A stretch of DNA of 64,000 nucleotides from positions 9,486,001 to 9,550,000 of the forward strand of contig NZ_CP109592.1 in the NCBI RefSeq assembly GCF_036250675.1, written 5' to 3'. The notes beneath the pieces are model-generated. The model saw nothing but the letters and a program-made list of their open reading frames with translations. It was not told the origin of the DNA and did no database searches. The position numbers and the translations under genes are program-made. This document shows positions 51,475 to 60,387 of the stretch, in pieces. This DNA comes from Streptomyces sp. NBC_01689. Lineage in GTDB: Bacteria > Actinomycetota > Actinomycetes > Streptomycetales > Streptomycetaceae. Numbering within the stretch: position 1 is the stretch's first letter; each line of letters starts with the position of its first letter.

Positions 51475-52251
51475 TCAGGACTCGTACTGACCGAAGCCTG
51501 AGGTCCGCCATCGATGGCCATCGGGAAGGATCGCGAGGGCTTCATGATCGGGGAGGGTCTCCAGCCAGGCGCGGGCGCCGTCACCGCGGGCGAAAGCTGC
51601 CGTGGCATAGACGTCGATCATGGTCAGACGTGGGCCGACAACGGTGCGCGAGGCGATGGCGGTGACGGGGGTGCCGTCGCGTGGGTCGAGGATGTGGGCG
51701 CCGCGTTCGGCTGTGCCGGAGGTGGCGACAGCCAGGTCGCGGCGGGTGGTGATCACGGTGGCGAGTTTGCCGGGATGCAGGGGGTGGGCGATTCCGATGC
51801 GCTACGGAGTGGAGTGGTGGGCTGGCGTGCGGAGTTGGAGGTCACCGCCGCCGTTGACGCACGTGTGGTGGGCGCCGGCGTCGTAGAGGATGTGGGAGTC
51901 GGCTTCGGCTGCCCACCCTTTGACGAGACCGGACGGGTCGAGGGTGCCGGCGAGGTTGATGCTGAAGTAGCCGTCGCTGTCGTGGGCGGCGCGTGCGCAG
52001 AGTGACATGACTTCGTGGACTTCGGGAGGGCACTCCGCGAGACGGATCTCTCCGTGGTTGAGGCGGCTGATGTGGCTGTCTGGCCGGTAGGTGGAGAACA
52101 CGGCATCGACGTGGTGGAGTTGGCGTACCGCCTGGGCCAGAGCGCGACGGATGGCGGGGGTGGGTTCGTCGCGGATGTCGAAGGAGAAGACTGTACCCAT
52201 CACGTACTCGACGTGCCGTAGCACGCTGGCAGGGTGCGCGGCGTCAGGCAC
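51475..52251 (-). pseudogene. apbE: FAD:protein FMN transferase (ApbE), interrupted by an amber codon
   Basis: One frame over 777 bases encodes a normal short ApbE of about 258 residues, except for TAG at 51802-51804. Before it are VMGTVFSFDIRDE, the FSTYRPDSHISRLN segment, LDPSGLVKGWAAE and CVNGGGDLQLR. After it, RIGIAHPLHPGKLATV, VATSGTAERGAHILDPRDG and IDVYATAAFARG, the metal- and FAD-binding end. The family has Trp at the stop position (PWRIGI-type), so a single TGG-to-TAG change explains it. ApbE attaches FMN to Thr of exported flavoproteins; the FMN-binding target is encoded just upstream, overlapping by eight bases (GTG 52251). If the stop is real, the operon lacks its own transferase. 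Confidence 0.85.
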
Positions 52252-52690
52252 CTGCCTGGTCCAGAGCGCTCTGCAGGGACTGGATGTAACCCTGGCTGGT
52301 GTAGCTGGCGCCGGAGACCACGTCGATGTGCGCGCTCTGGGCGCCGAGCGCCTCCTGGGTGAGGCGGGGCAATGCGTAGTTGGCTATCTGCTGGTCGCGG
52401 CCGTTCTGGTCTGGGGCCTTGAGGACTTTGACGGCGGTGAGTTTTCCCTTGGCCAGAGTGGCGGCGACCTGCACGGTCCCGTACGGGGTGTCGATGGGGT
52501 CCCCGGTGAACTTGCCGGTTCCCGTCGACACGCCACCCGACGGCGCCGCCGAGGGCGTGCTGCGCAGACTGGAAGAGGCGGAGGGTGCGCGTGATACGCC
52601 GTCCAGGGCGGGGAGTTGATGAGGTTTGAGGGCGAGCAGAGTAATGATCACGGCGCTGATCCCTGTGGCGACGTTGACGGCTGGGCGCAT
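52244..52690 (-). CDS. FMN-binding domain protein
   Basis: A 148-residue exported protein. An N-terminal helix (residues 5-20) acts as signal anchor, a Ser/Pro-rich linker follows, and residues 58-148 form the FMN-binding domain found in NqrC/RnfG. It includes SGASYTSQGY near residue 130, whose Thr is the expected site of covalent FMN attachment by ApbE. It would pass electrons across the membrane from the reductase encoded upstream. GGAGATCC precedes ATG 52690. The gene lies 12 bases after the reductase gene and overlaps apbE. Confidence 0.88.
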   Translation of the reverse strand: MRPAVNVATGISAVIITLLALKPHQLPALDGVSRAPSASSSLRSTPSAAPSGGVSTGTGKFTGDPIDTPYGTVQVAATLAKGKLTAVKVLKAPDQNGRDQQIANYALPRLTQEALGAQSAHIDVVSGASYTSQGYIQSLQSALDQAGA

Positions 52691-52702
52691 GTCAGGATCT
52701 CC

Positions 52703-54073
52703 TCAGAACGCGAACGACTCGTGGTGGATGCGGCGGGATGGGACGCCGGCGTCCCGGAGGGCTTCGGTGGCGGCCTGCGTCATGCCGGGTGGACCGCACA
52801 GGTAGACGTCGTGTACCGCCAGATCGGGGATCAGGGAGCGCAGGCTCTGGGCAGTCAGAGGTGACGAGTAGCCCGCGGGCTCGTCGACGACGTAGTGGAC
52901 GCCGGCTCGTCGGTGAGCGGCGATGGCGTCGATCTCGCCACGAAGGGCGAGATCTTGGACGGTGCGTGCCCGGTAGACGAGGGTGACCTGTCCGGGCAGC
53001 GTCTCGAAGAGCGTGCGCAGGGGGGTGATGCCGACGCCGCCGGCCAGGAGGAGCACCTTGGGGGAGGTGCGTCGGTTGGCCGTGAAGCTGCCGTAGGGCC
53101 CTTCGGCCCATACCCGGGTGCTGGGTTTCAGCCGGGCGAGGGAGGCACTGTGGCCGCCGGCGGCCTTCACTGCGATGCGCAGGTGACGGGGGTGGGCGGG
53201 GGCGGACAGTGAGTAGGGGTTGGCCGTCCACCACAGTCCGGGGGTGATGAAGCGCCAGCGTAGGAACTGGCCGGGCTCGCCGCCCAGTTCGTCCAGGCGG
53301 TTGCCGGTGAGGTGGACGGAGACCACGCCGGGGGTTTCGGGGCGTACCGCGGTGACCCGCATCCGGTGGCGGAGTCCGCGCCGTACCGGAACGACGAAGC
53401 GGAACCAGGCCACCAGGGCGGCGATACCGAGGAACAGCGCATACCAGGCGACCTGGGCAAGCCGGTTGCCGACGAAGTCGGCGCCGTTGGAAAGCTGGTG
53501 TCCGAAAGAGAGAAAAATGGCTAGGTAGGTGGCGAAATGCAGATAGTGCCAGGTCTCGTAGCTCATCCTGCGGCGTGCCGCGCGTGCCGAGATGACTCCG
53601 GTTGCAAGAAACAGGAGGAAACCGATCGTGCCCTTGAGCAGGTCTGGGTAGTGGAAGACGAGCGTTGAGGTTTGGCTGATCACGCCTGCGTGAGAGGTCA
53701 GCGAATAGCCCCAGATGATGAGGAGGGTGTGGGCCAGCGCGAGCGAGATGGTGCAGCGTCCTCCCAGAGCATGCCAGCGGGCGAGCCGGTCGCTGCCGAT
53801 GCTGTGATCCAGGAAGGGAACGCGGGCCATCAGAGCCAGGAGCACTGCGCACGCGTACCCTTCCAGCAGCCCGGTGATACGCCCAGCGCCGGTGAACCAG
53901 CCCGCCGGGCCCACTACCGACGTAGTGTCGCTCCACCACAGTGCCAGCACTGCGGCGGCACCGGCCCAGATGGCCAGCTGCGCCAGGAAAGGCACCGCGC
54001 TGCGGTGTGGACGGCGGCGACGGCGGCGTGTGTCCTGGCCTGCATAGAGCGGGCTGCTGGACGTGGTGGTCAT
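52703..54073 (-). CDS. Ferric-reductase-like transmembrane flavocytochrome
   Basis: A 456-residue protein. Residues 1-25 are Arg-rich and cytoplasmic. About six helices span 30-215 and carry the His residues expected for haem (RWHALGGRCTISLALAHTLL, and WHYLHFATYLAIFLSFGHQL). Residues 230-325 form the FAD barrel with GQFLRWRF and NPYSLSAPAH, and 330-456 the NAD(P)H domain with LLLAGGVGITPLRTLF and YLCGPPGMTQAA. It would move electrons from cytoplasmic NAD(P)H through flavin and haem to the outside, here to the FMN-binding protein. ATG 54073 is chosen; the frame extends further upstream without support. First gene of the operon. Confidence 0.9.
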   Translation of the reverse strand: MTTTSSSPLYAGQDTRRRRRRPHRSAVPFLAQLAIWAGAAAVLALWWSDTTSVVGPAGWFTGAGRITGLLEGYACAVLLALMARVPFLDHSIGSDRLARWHALGGRCTISLALAHTLLIIWGYSLTSHAGVISQTSTLVFHYPDLLKGTIGFLLFLATGVISARAARRRMSYETWHYLHFATYLAIFLSFGHQLSNGADFVGNRLAQVAWYALFLGIAALVAWFRFVVPVRRGLRHRMRVTAVRPETPGVVSVHLTGNRLDELGGEPGQFLRWRFITPGLWWTANPYSLSAPAHPRHLRIAVKAAGGHSASLARLKPSTRVWAEGPYGSFTANRRTSPKVLLLAGGVGITPLRTLFETLPGQVTLVYRARTVQDLALRGEIDAIAAHRRAGVHYVVDEPAGYSSPLTAQSLRSLIPDLAVHDVYLCGPPGMTQAATEALRDAGVPSRRIHHESFAF

Positions 54074-54228
54074 GGACACCCCCAAAGGGACTCGATCCGG
54101 CGACGAGCGGTCAGACTCACAGCTCAACCTCTGTGAACCTTCTGAAACCGGCCCGCCGGCACTACTCAGCGGTGATTCAGAGAGAACGCAGAGGAATGGC
54201 GTGCCCCCTGAGGGATGCTGGATGAACC

Positions 54229-54963
54229 ATGGACGAGTCGCACACCACATCCCTCTTGCATCGCCCCGACGGAGACCCGGTACGGATCCTCGTTGTCGAC
54301 GACGAACCCGACGTCACAGAGATCCTGGCCGCCGTGATGACCAGCGAGGGTATGCAGGTCCGCACCGCTGCTGACGGCGCGAGCGCCTTGACGGTCGCGC
54401 ACGACTTCCAGCCGGACGCGGTCGTCCTGGACTGGATGCTCCCCGATATCGACGGGCTGCAGGTCCTGCGTGCCCTGCGACGCGAGGCACCCCGCATGTG
54501 CGTGCTGTTCCTCACCGCCCGGGACGCGGTGGAGGACCGCATCGCGGGCATCACGGCCGGCGGCGACGACTACGTCACCAAGCCCTACAGCCTGGAAGAA
54601 GTCCTGGCGCGGCTGCGCGGGCTGCTGCGACGGGCCGGCATGACCGCCGAGCCGGGCGCGAACCGCCTCACCGTCGGCGACCTCACGATGGATGAGGAAG
54701 CCAGAGAAGTGCGACGTGCGGGAGCTGTGGTGGAACTGTCCCGCACGGAGTTCGAGCTTCTGCGGTTTCTTATGCGCAATCCGCGCCGGGTCCTGTCCAA
54801 AGCCCAGATTCTCGACCGGGTCTGGGCCTACGACTTCGGCGGCCGCGCGCACGTTGTCGAGCTCTACATCAGTTATCTGCGCAAGAAGATCGACGCCGGA
54901 CGCGCTCCGATGATCCATACAGTGCGTGGCGTCGGCTACGTCCTCAAGCCGGAATCCACATGA
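54229..54963 (+). CDS. OmpR-family response regulator
   Basis: A 244-residue regulator. The receiver domain, residues 18-130, has the acidic pair DDE at 24-26, phosphoacceptor Asp68 in VVLDWMLPDIDG, Thr in FLTARD and Lys in KPYSLEE. The winged-helix DNA-binding domain, 145-240, has ELSRTEFELLRFLMRNPRRV and a final HTVRGVGYVL. It overlaps its kinase gene by four bases (ATGA). It is divergent from the flavin electron-transfer operon, 155 bases away, so this operon is the likely target. The ribosome site is weak, and the AT-rich gap holds both promoters. Confidence 0.93.
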   Translation: MDESHTTSLLHRPDGDPVRILVVDDEPDVTEILAAVMTSEGMQVRTAADGASALTVAHDFQPDAVVLDWMLPDIDGLQVLRALRREAPRMCVLFLTARDAVEDRIAGITAGGDDYVTKPYSLEEVLARLRGLLRRAGMTAEPGANRLTVGDLTMDEEAREVRRAGAVVELSRTEFELLRFLMRNPRRVLSKAQILDRVWAYDFGGRAHVVELYISYLRKKIDAGRAPMIHTVRGVGYVLKPEST

Positions 54964-56384
54964 GGCGTCCACCACTCCGCAGCCTGCGCGGCCAGCTCAC
55001 GGCGGGGCTTGTCGCCCTGCTCGCCCTGGCCTGCCTCGCCGTCGGCGTCACCACTGCCCTCGCGCTGCGCGGGTTTCTCATGGGGCGCTTGGATGAGCAG
55101 CTCACCACGTCCGGTGGCCGTTTCCCTGCCAGTCTGGAACACGAGGCGGCTCCCGACGCCGACAACCGTCCCGACACCCGAGGCCAGTCAGATCACACAT
55201 TCGGTGCCCGCCTCTTGGACGGCACCGTCACCCAGGCCGCCGCCGTCGATGAAGCCACCGACCGCCCTGTCGACCTCACCAGCCAGGACCGGCGCGTCCT
55301 GGCTGCACTTCCGACCGACGGCCAGGGGCACAGCATTCGTCTTTCCTCGCTCGGCGGGTACCGCGTCATGGCGTTCGACGGCGACGACCAGGACGTCCTG
55401 GTCACGGGTCTGCCCCTGCACCCGGTGGAGGAGACGGTCCACCGACTCGAGGCAGTCGAGGCCGTGGTGTTCGGTGCCGCCCTCGTGATGACCGGCATCG
55501 CCGGAGCTGTATGGGTACGGATCTCCCTGCGGCCCTTGCAGCGGGTCACCGCGCGAGCCGCGGAGGTGGCTGGGCTGCCGCTCGCCAGCGGCGAGATCGC
55601 CATGCCAGGACCGCTCGGCGACACCGACCCGCGCACCGAGGTCGGGCAGGTTGGCACCGCACTCAATCACATGATCGGGCACGTCGAAGACGCCCTCACC
55701 CGCCGCCAAGCAAGCGAGAAGAGACTGCGTCACTTCGCCGCCGATGCCAGTCACGAACTGCGTACCCCCGTCGCCAACATCCGCGGCCACGCCGAACTTG
55801 CGCTGCGCCACCCAGGCCCCGTCCCCGACGAAGTGCGCCATGCCCTGCACCGCATCGACGGCGAGTCCCAGCGCATGACCCGCCTCGTCGACGACCTCCT
55901 CCTCCTCGCCCGCCTAGATGCCGGCCGCCCTCTCGAAAACGAACAGGTCGACCTGACCCTGCTGGTCCTCAACGCCACGGACGACGCTCGCGCCGCGGGC
56001 CCGACCCACCACTGGCTTCTCGACCTGCCCGAACAACCCGTCACCGTCTTCGGTGACGCCCACCGCCTTCAGCAGGCCATCGGCAACCTTCTCGCCAACG
56101 CCCGCACGCACACACCCCCCGGAACTGACGTCACCATCACCCTCGTCAGCGACGGGGCCGAGGTCTCCCTCAGCGTGAGCGACAACGGGCCTGGCATTCC
56201 CCAGGATCTCGAACGGGAGGTCTTCGGCCGCTTCGTCCGCGCGGACCGTGCGCGCGCCCGCACCACCGGGAGCACCGGCCTCGGCCTCGCCATCGTCCAT
56301 GCCATCACCACGGCACACGGCGGAGCCGTCACCCTTACCAGCCGCCCCGGACGCACGACGTTCCGCCTCTCGCTTCCACGGTGA
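54960..56384 (+). CDS. Sensor histidine kinase
   Basis: A 474-residue membrane kinase. Helices at about 14-37 and 165-187 enclose an extracytoplasmic sensor domain of about 125 residues with no recognised family. HAMP follows (SLRPLQRVTARAAEVAGLPL). The dimerisation domain has the phosphorylated His265 in ADASHELRTPVANIRGHAEL. The ATPase domain has NLLANARTHTPPG (N box), DNGPGIP (G1) and GSTGLGLAIVHAI (G2). With the preceding regulator it forms a complete two-component system, perhaps sensing envelope redox or metal state, given the divergent operon. Confidence 0.93.
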   Translation: MRRPPLRSLRGQLTAGLVALLALACLAVGVTTALALRGFLMGRLDEQLTTSGGRFPASLEHEAAPDADNRPDTRGQSDHTFGARLLDGTVTQAAAVDEATDRPVDLTSQDRRVLAALPTDGQGHSIRLSSLGGYRVMAFDGDDQDVLVTGLPLHPVEETVHRLEAVEAVVFGAALVMTGIAGAVWVRISLRPLQRVTARAAEVAGLPLASGEIAMPGPLGDTDPRTEVGQVGTALNHMIGHVEDALTRRQASEKRLRHFAADASHELRTPVANIRGHAELALRHPGPVPDEVRHALHRIDGESQRMTRLVDDLLLLARLDAGRPLENEQVDLTLLVLNATDDARAAGPTHHWLLDLPEQPVTVFGDAHRLQQAIGNLLANARTHTPPGTDVTITLVSDGAEVSLSVSDNGPGIPQDLEREVFGRFVRADRARARTTGSTGLGLAIVHAITTAHGGAVTLTSRPGRTTFRLSLPR

Positions 56385-56510
56385 AACCCGCAGGAACAGC
56401 GTTGAGTGACTGTTGTCGTACTGATCTTGTGGATTGTCCGCCGAACAGGCGTCCAGCGGATTGATGACGCTATTCGCTCGAACAGCGCCCCGGTTCATAC
56501 GATCCGGCGT

Positions 56511-57251
56511 ATGACCAAGTTCCTCGTCACAGTGTGCCTGCCGCCGACCAGGCCATCAATGCTTCCGGAAGCGATAGCAGCCGTCATGGCGCCGTATGAC
56601 GCCAACCTCACCGACGACTGGAACCCGGTCGGGCAGTGGGACTGGTGGGTCATCTACTCCGATGCGGAGAGCTCCTATCTCACCCGGCCCGAGCATGACG
56701 GCGACGACAGGCTTGTCACAATCTCCACTGTCCCGCGCAGGAAGGCCGAGCTCGATGCCCTCGGGCCGCTGGAGTGCTACGGCGGACCTCGGGGCCTGCT
56801 CGATTTCGGCGCCATGCGGCGGCGTGCGGCGACAAGGCATGATGCCAGGCTCGCCGCCTGGAAGGAACTAACCGCCTTGTATCCGCCGGCCCGTCCGCTG
56901 TCCGACTTCGTCGCCCGCCACGAGTCCGATCCCGGTGACTACTCTTTGGCGGACGCCAAGAGAGAGCACCTGGTCCAGCCGCTGGTGCAGGACGTGGTGC
57001 AGCGGGCCGTTTCGGGCGACCCGCACTTCGACACATCGTTCCTGTTCAATGACCCGGTCGCGTACTTCGCGCAGGAACATGAGGAAGCTCGACGGTCGTC
57101 GGTTCAGTGCGCTGTGCCCGGCTTTGCCCTGGTCACCCTCGACGGTGTGTGGATGGATGCGGAGCGTGACGGGTACTGGGAGAACGCCAACAGTTATCTC
57201 GACAGCCTCCATGCCGAAGCCGTTGTCGTCGACCTGCTCTGTCACTACTGA
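56511..57251 (+). CDS. Hypothetical protein, Trp-rich N-terminus
   Basis: A 246-residue soluble protein with no family that I recognise. It begins MTKFLVTVCLPP and has a Trp/Asp-rich stretch DDWNPVGQWDWWVIYSDAES near residues 36-56, helices in the middle (KAELDALGPLECYGG, DARLAAWKELTALYP), and a C-terminal part with VTLDGVWMDAERDGYWE. The N-terminal segment suggests a ferredoxin-like alpha/beta fold. The start at ATG 56511 lies close to a -10-like CATACG sequence, so the message could be nearly leaderless. The codon usage is typical for the window. Confidence 0.7.
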   Translation: MTKFLVTVCLPPTRPSMLPEAIAAVMAPYDANLTDDWNPVGQWDWWVIYSDAESSYLTRPEHDGDDRLVTISTVPRRKAELDALGPLECYGGPRGLLDFGAMRRRAATRHDARLAAWKELTALYPPARPLSDFVARHESDPGDYSLADAKREHLVQPLVQDVVQRAVSGDPHFDTSFLFNDPVAYFAQEHEEARRSSVQCAVPGFALVTLDGVWMDAERDGYWENANSYLDSLHAEAVVVDLLCHY

Positions 57252-57627
57252 TGTCCGGGCGAAGGCGGGGGTGGAGCCGAACTCCTGCATTGATCACGGC
57301 CATGGTTCGGTGCGCAGGATCGGCATGGAGGTTTGTGAGAGAAATGGACCACCCGTCGGCGCCACGAAGATCGCCGACGAGACCCTCTGATGTCTGGCCG
57401 GCCATCTGAAACGAATTCCTGGCTCGGACACTGGTGACGGTGCGTTCGCTCGGCGGTGTTCTTACGGACGACCCTTGAGGCCCTCGATGGAAAGACAGGT
57501 TCCTGTCGCTCTCACAGGCGCACAACGCGAGGCCCCGGAGATCGGCGCCGTGCACAAGCTCACGTGTGCGGAAGGCTGCGCGAGCCGTGTCGCCGGGCCA
57601 ATGCGCACCTCAGGGCGCGAGTTGTGC
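57252..57627. other. Intergenic region, no gene seen
   Basis: About 375 bases of ordinary composition between the hypothetical gene and the converging CBS-BON gene. No convincing frame, hairpin or repeat was found. Confidence 0.5.
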
Positions 57628-58311
57628 TCACCGTGGTGAGCCGGCGCTCAAGGCTTCCGCGGTGTCGTCCGTCCGGTGGCTCAGCTGTTCGGTGACGTCC
57701 ACCACCCCGTCCACGCCCTGGCACAACCGCATGGCGACGGGGATGAGCGATTTCCGTTCGACTGTTCCGCTCAGGACGACCCTGCCATCCACGACATGAA
57801 CGGTCACCGAGTCTGGGGCGATGCCCAGCGTGCGGACCAGGACATCTCTGGAGATCTCCTCCCGGATGGCATGATCACTGCGCAGGAACACCCGCAGCAG
57901 GTCTGCGCGGCTGATCAGCCCGACGAGACGGTCGGCCTCGTCCACCACCGGGAGCCGCTTGACGCGACAGCGCTCCATCACCTGGGCGGCTTCCACGACC
58001 GTCCATTGCGGCCGTGCCGTGACGGACGGACTGCTCATCAGGCCTCCGGCGGTGGTCGCCGCCTGCTTGGCCTGGTCGGCGGGGTGTGGACGAAGGACTG
58101 GCAGCAGCCCCTCGGGGTCCAGCTGTCCCGCCTCTTTGCGTAGGAGATCCGCTTCGGAAACCATGCCGACGGGCCGGTCGTCGTCGTCCACGACAGGCAC
58201 CGCCGTGATGTCGTACTCGGCGAGCAGCTTGGCGATCTCCTTGAAGCCGGTGTTCTGTCGTACCCGCACGACTGAAGTCGTCATCAGATCGCTCACCATC
58301 CGATGCTGCAT
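57628..58311 (-). CDS. CBS-domain pair with BON domain protein
   Basis: A 227-residue cytoplasmic protein. The first CBS motif, residues 7-60, has VSDLMTTSVVRVRQNTGFKE and ITAVPVVDDDDRPVGMVSEA; the second, about 90-145, has KRLPVVDEADRLVGLISRAD. A BON domain of about 70 residues follows (VTVHVVDGRVVLSGTVER). CBS pairs bind adenine nucleotides and BON domains bind lipid or membranes, so it may sense energy charge. A close relative lies at 58920; the two are paralogues. ATG 58311 follows GTGGAG. Confidence 0.9.
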   Translation of the reverse strand: MQHRMVSDLMTTSVVRVRQNTGFKEIAKLLAEYDITAVPVVDDDDRPVGMVSEADLLRKEAGQLDPEGLLPVLRPHPADQAKQAATTAGGLMSSPSVTARPQWTVVEAAQVMERCRVKRLPVVDEADRLVGLISRADLLRVFLRSDHAIREEISRDVLVRTLGIAPDSVTVHVVDGRVVLSGTVERKSLIPVAMRLCQGVDGVVDVTEQLSHRTDDTAEALSAGSPR

Positions 58312-58539
58312 GACTCCACTTCCTTCGTCCGATGTCTTCCCCTCCACTCTGCGATGGTCTGCGCTGCGGCTCCATGGGCCGGTCGGCCCCGGCTTCAGCC
58401 GACCGGCCCGGTGAGCGACAGGGGTGGGGGCCGTGGAGTGACGCCGTCGCTGTGGAACCGCTGGGTCCGACAGGCTCCGAAGGCTGGGCGAGGTTCAGTA
58501 GCACGCTCGCCCCCTGGGTCAGGGGCGATCCGCCTGGGC

Positions 58540-58850
58540 GGGACGGTCGTAGAGGCCGAGGGAGAGGTGCGCGGCGCGGCGCGGGGTGGGGGGTCCTCCG
58601 GTCCATATCCGAGTCGAAAGAGCCTCTGATCCTGGTCGAACGGAGCTGTTGCGGAACACAGTTTGCCGCGGAGGTCGGCCCACACGAGTGCCTGGCGCAG
58701 CAGCGAGGTGCGCAGCCCGTGGGCTGTCGTGACGAGCAGGACACGCTCCAGCGCCTGCCCTGCCCGGAGCCGATCGGTGTGCCGGTCGTGGCCGGCACCG
58801 AGGGAGACGTGGTGATGCCCAGCAGTCGTGCCGTCTCGTTGGGCCCGGCG
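58540..58850 (-). pseudogene. Nitroreductase (Acg-like) C-terminal remnant
   Basis: Minus-strand fragments match the C-terminal end of the Acg-type nitroreductase family seen in hypoxia or dormancy clusters: NETARLLGITTSPS in one frame, then HDRHTDRLRAGQALERVLLV, TTAHGLRTSLLRQALVWADL and FRLGYGPEDPP in another. The family reads DxPxDWLRAGQALERVLLxATxxGL...LIRLGYGP. The first 200 or so residues are absent and a frameshift separates the pieces. It lies between two CBS-BON genes, where an intact nitroreductase is often found. Confidence 0.6.
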
Positions 58851-58919
58851 ACGGAAAGGGTCGCACGCACCTTCGGAAGGGGAGGATTCGGCAAGTCTCA
58901 TGGAGAGGGGTTCGGGAAC

Positions 58920-59636
58920 TCACCGTGGGTCGCTTGGTGGCGAGGGGTGCGCCACCGAGCGGCCGGAGAGGTCGCATTCGACATCCACCACGCCTTCGAC
59001 GGCCTGAATCAGGCGGGCGGCCACGGCTGTCAGCGAGGGATCGTCGGCTTCCCCGGTGAGTGTCACGACGCCGTCCCTCACATGCACCCGCACCGGTTCG
59101 GCCGGATGGGCGAAGACGTAGGGGATCACCTGGTGCCGGACTTCCTCGGCGATATCGTCATCCGAGCGAAGGAAGACCTTCAGAAGGTCACCCCGGCTGA
59201 CGATGCCTTTGAGCATGCCCTCACTGTCGGTGACCGGTAGTCGCTTCACCCTGCGCCGGGCCATGATGCGGGCAGCCTCGGGGAGAGTGGCGTCGGCGTG
59301 GATGGTGAGAGCAGGGGTGGCCATCAGCTCGGTGGCGGTCACGGCTCCCGCCTTTGCGAGGTCGGTGAGGGCACTCAGCCGGGTGGAAGGGGTCGCCTCG
59401 TTCGGGGCGGGCGGGGACTGAGTCAGGGTGGGGACGGTGTCACGGAACTCTTCCTTCGGCAGAAGATCGGCCTCCGAGACGACACCGATGACTCGGCCGT
59501 CCGCCTCCAGGACCGGCACGGCGCTGACCTTCCACTCGTCCATGGCCTCGACGATTTTCTTGAAGGTGGCGTCGCGGCTGACGGCGACGACGGTATGGGT
59601 CATCACGTCGCTCACGGTGTAGCGGCTGGCGTGCAT
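58920..59636 (-). CDS. CBS-domain pair with BON domain protein (second copy)
   Basis: A 238-residue paralogue of the protein at 57628-58311. CBS1 has VSDVMTHTVVAVSRDATFKK and VSAVPVLEADGRVIGVVSEA. CBS2 has KRLPVTDSEGMLKGIVSRGD. The BON domain has VRVHVRDGVVTLTGEADDP. The linker between the CBS halves is longer and Pro/Thr-rich. GAGGAGGGG before ATG 59636 fixes the start. Together with the neighbours (DUF1876, SulP, DoxX, universal stress) it belongs to a redox/energy stress neighbourhood common in Streptomyces. Confidence 0.9.
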   Translation of the reverse strand: MHASRYTVSDVMTHTVVAVSRDATFKKIVEAMDEWKVSAVPVLEADGRVIGVVSEADLLPKEEFRDTVPTLTQSPPAPNEATPSTRLSALTDLAKAGAVTATELMATPALTIHADATLPEAARIMARRRVKRLPVTDSEGMLKGIVSRGDLLKVFLRSDDDIAEEVRHQVIPYVFAHPAEPVRVHVRDGVVTLTGEADDPSLTAVAARLIQAVEGVVDVECDLSGRSVAHPSPPSDPR

Positions 59637-59774
59637 GGTCCCCTCCTCAGGACGTCGTGCGGAGACGATGGCGGGTCGAGGAAGTGGGCGGAGCAGGGGC
59701 GAGGCGCGTGAGCGGATGGTGGCGTCGGCATGGCGTATGGCAGGCATGCCGAATCTCTGTTCGTTCCGACTCCC

Positions 59775-60047
59775 TCACCAGCCGGCCCTGGACGGTTCGG
59801 CCGGTCCTGCCGGCTGCACGATGTCGGCGGAGGCGAGGTCGCGCAGCCGGACGGCCAGATCATCGAGGGCGCGGCTGGCGGCGAGCTCGTCGCCGATCTC
59901 CGGTATGGGGCGGTCGCCCGGGTTGCGCTGGGCCACGCCCCTTCCAGTGAGGGCCGCCGTGTCCCGGGTGGTGAGGACGGCACGGGCGTGGGTGGCGTCG
60001 CCGTCCTCGGATATGTAGATCTGAACCGACCACTGTTTGGCTTCCAT
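59775..60047 (-). CDS. DUF1876 protein
   Basis: A 90-residue protein of the DUF1876 family, which has a double-stranded-RNA-binding-like alpha/beta fold: KQWSVQIYISEDGDATHARA forms the first strands, then LTGRGVAQRNPGDRPIPEIG, DELAASRALDDLAVRL. Relatives lie in DevR-type hypoxia clusters of actinobacteria; the biochemical role is unknown. ATG 60047 follows AGGAG by eight bases. The C-terminal tail (SADIVQPAGPAEPSRAGW) is variable. Confidence 0.85.
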   Translation of the reverse strand: MEAKQWSVQIYISEDGDATHARAVLTTRDTAALTGRGVAQRNPGDRPIPEIGDELAASRALDDLAVRLRDLASADIVQPAGPAEPSRAGW

Positions 60048-60387
60048 CGTGATCACTCCTGCTCCGAGGGGAGGGACGGGGCGGATACGCCTCGCACGCG
60101 GGCGCCGCCCCGCTGCGCAGTCCGAGAGGGCGGCAGGGGTGTGTCCCCCGCTCCTCTCCAGCCTGCGCCGGATCGCGCCGCCGGTCCAGGCCACGGGGGT
60201 GTCATGCGCTGCAGTCGATGGCCTTGCCACGAGACGACGCGTCATCCGAGCCCGGGAACTCTACGACCTAAGATCTGACGTTCGTGTTGACGAAGGGCAT
60301 CGGTCCTGAGCGTTCCGCGGCGAGGTCGGGCAGGCCCTCGCCGCGGAAGGTACGCGGGGCGATGCTGAAAAGGGCGAAGGGAGCCCC
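60048..60387. other. Divergent promoter region with leader hairpin
   Basis: No gene is seen between DUF1876 and the SulP gene. TTCCGCGGCGAGG at 60313-60325 pairs perfectly with 60336-60348 (13 bases), placing a strong hairpin 40 bases before the SulP start, inside the probable leader. Confidence 0.55.
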
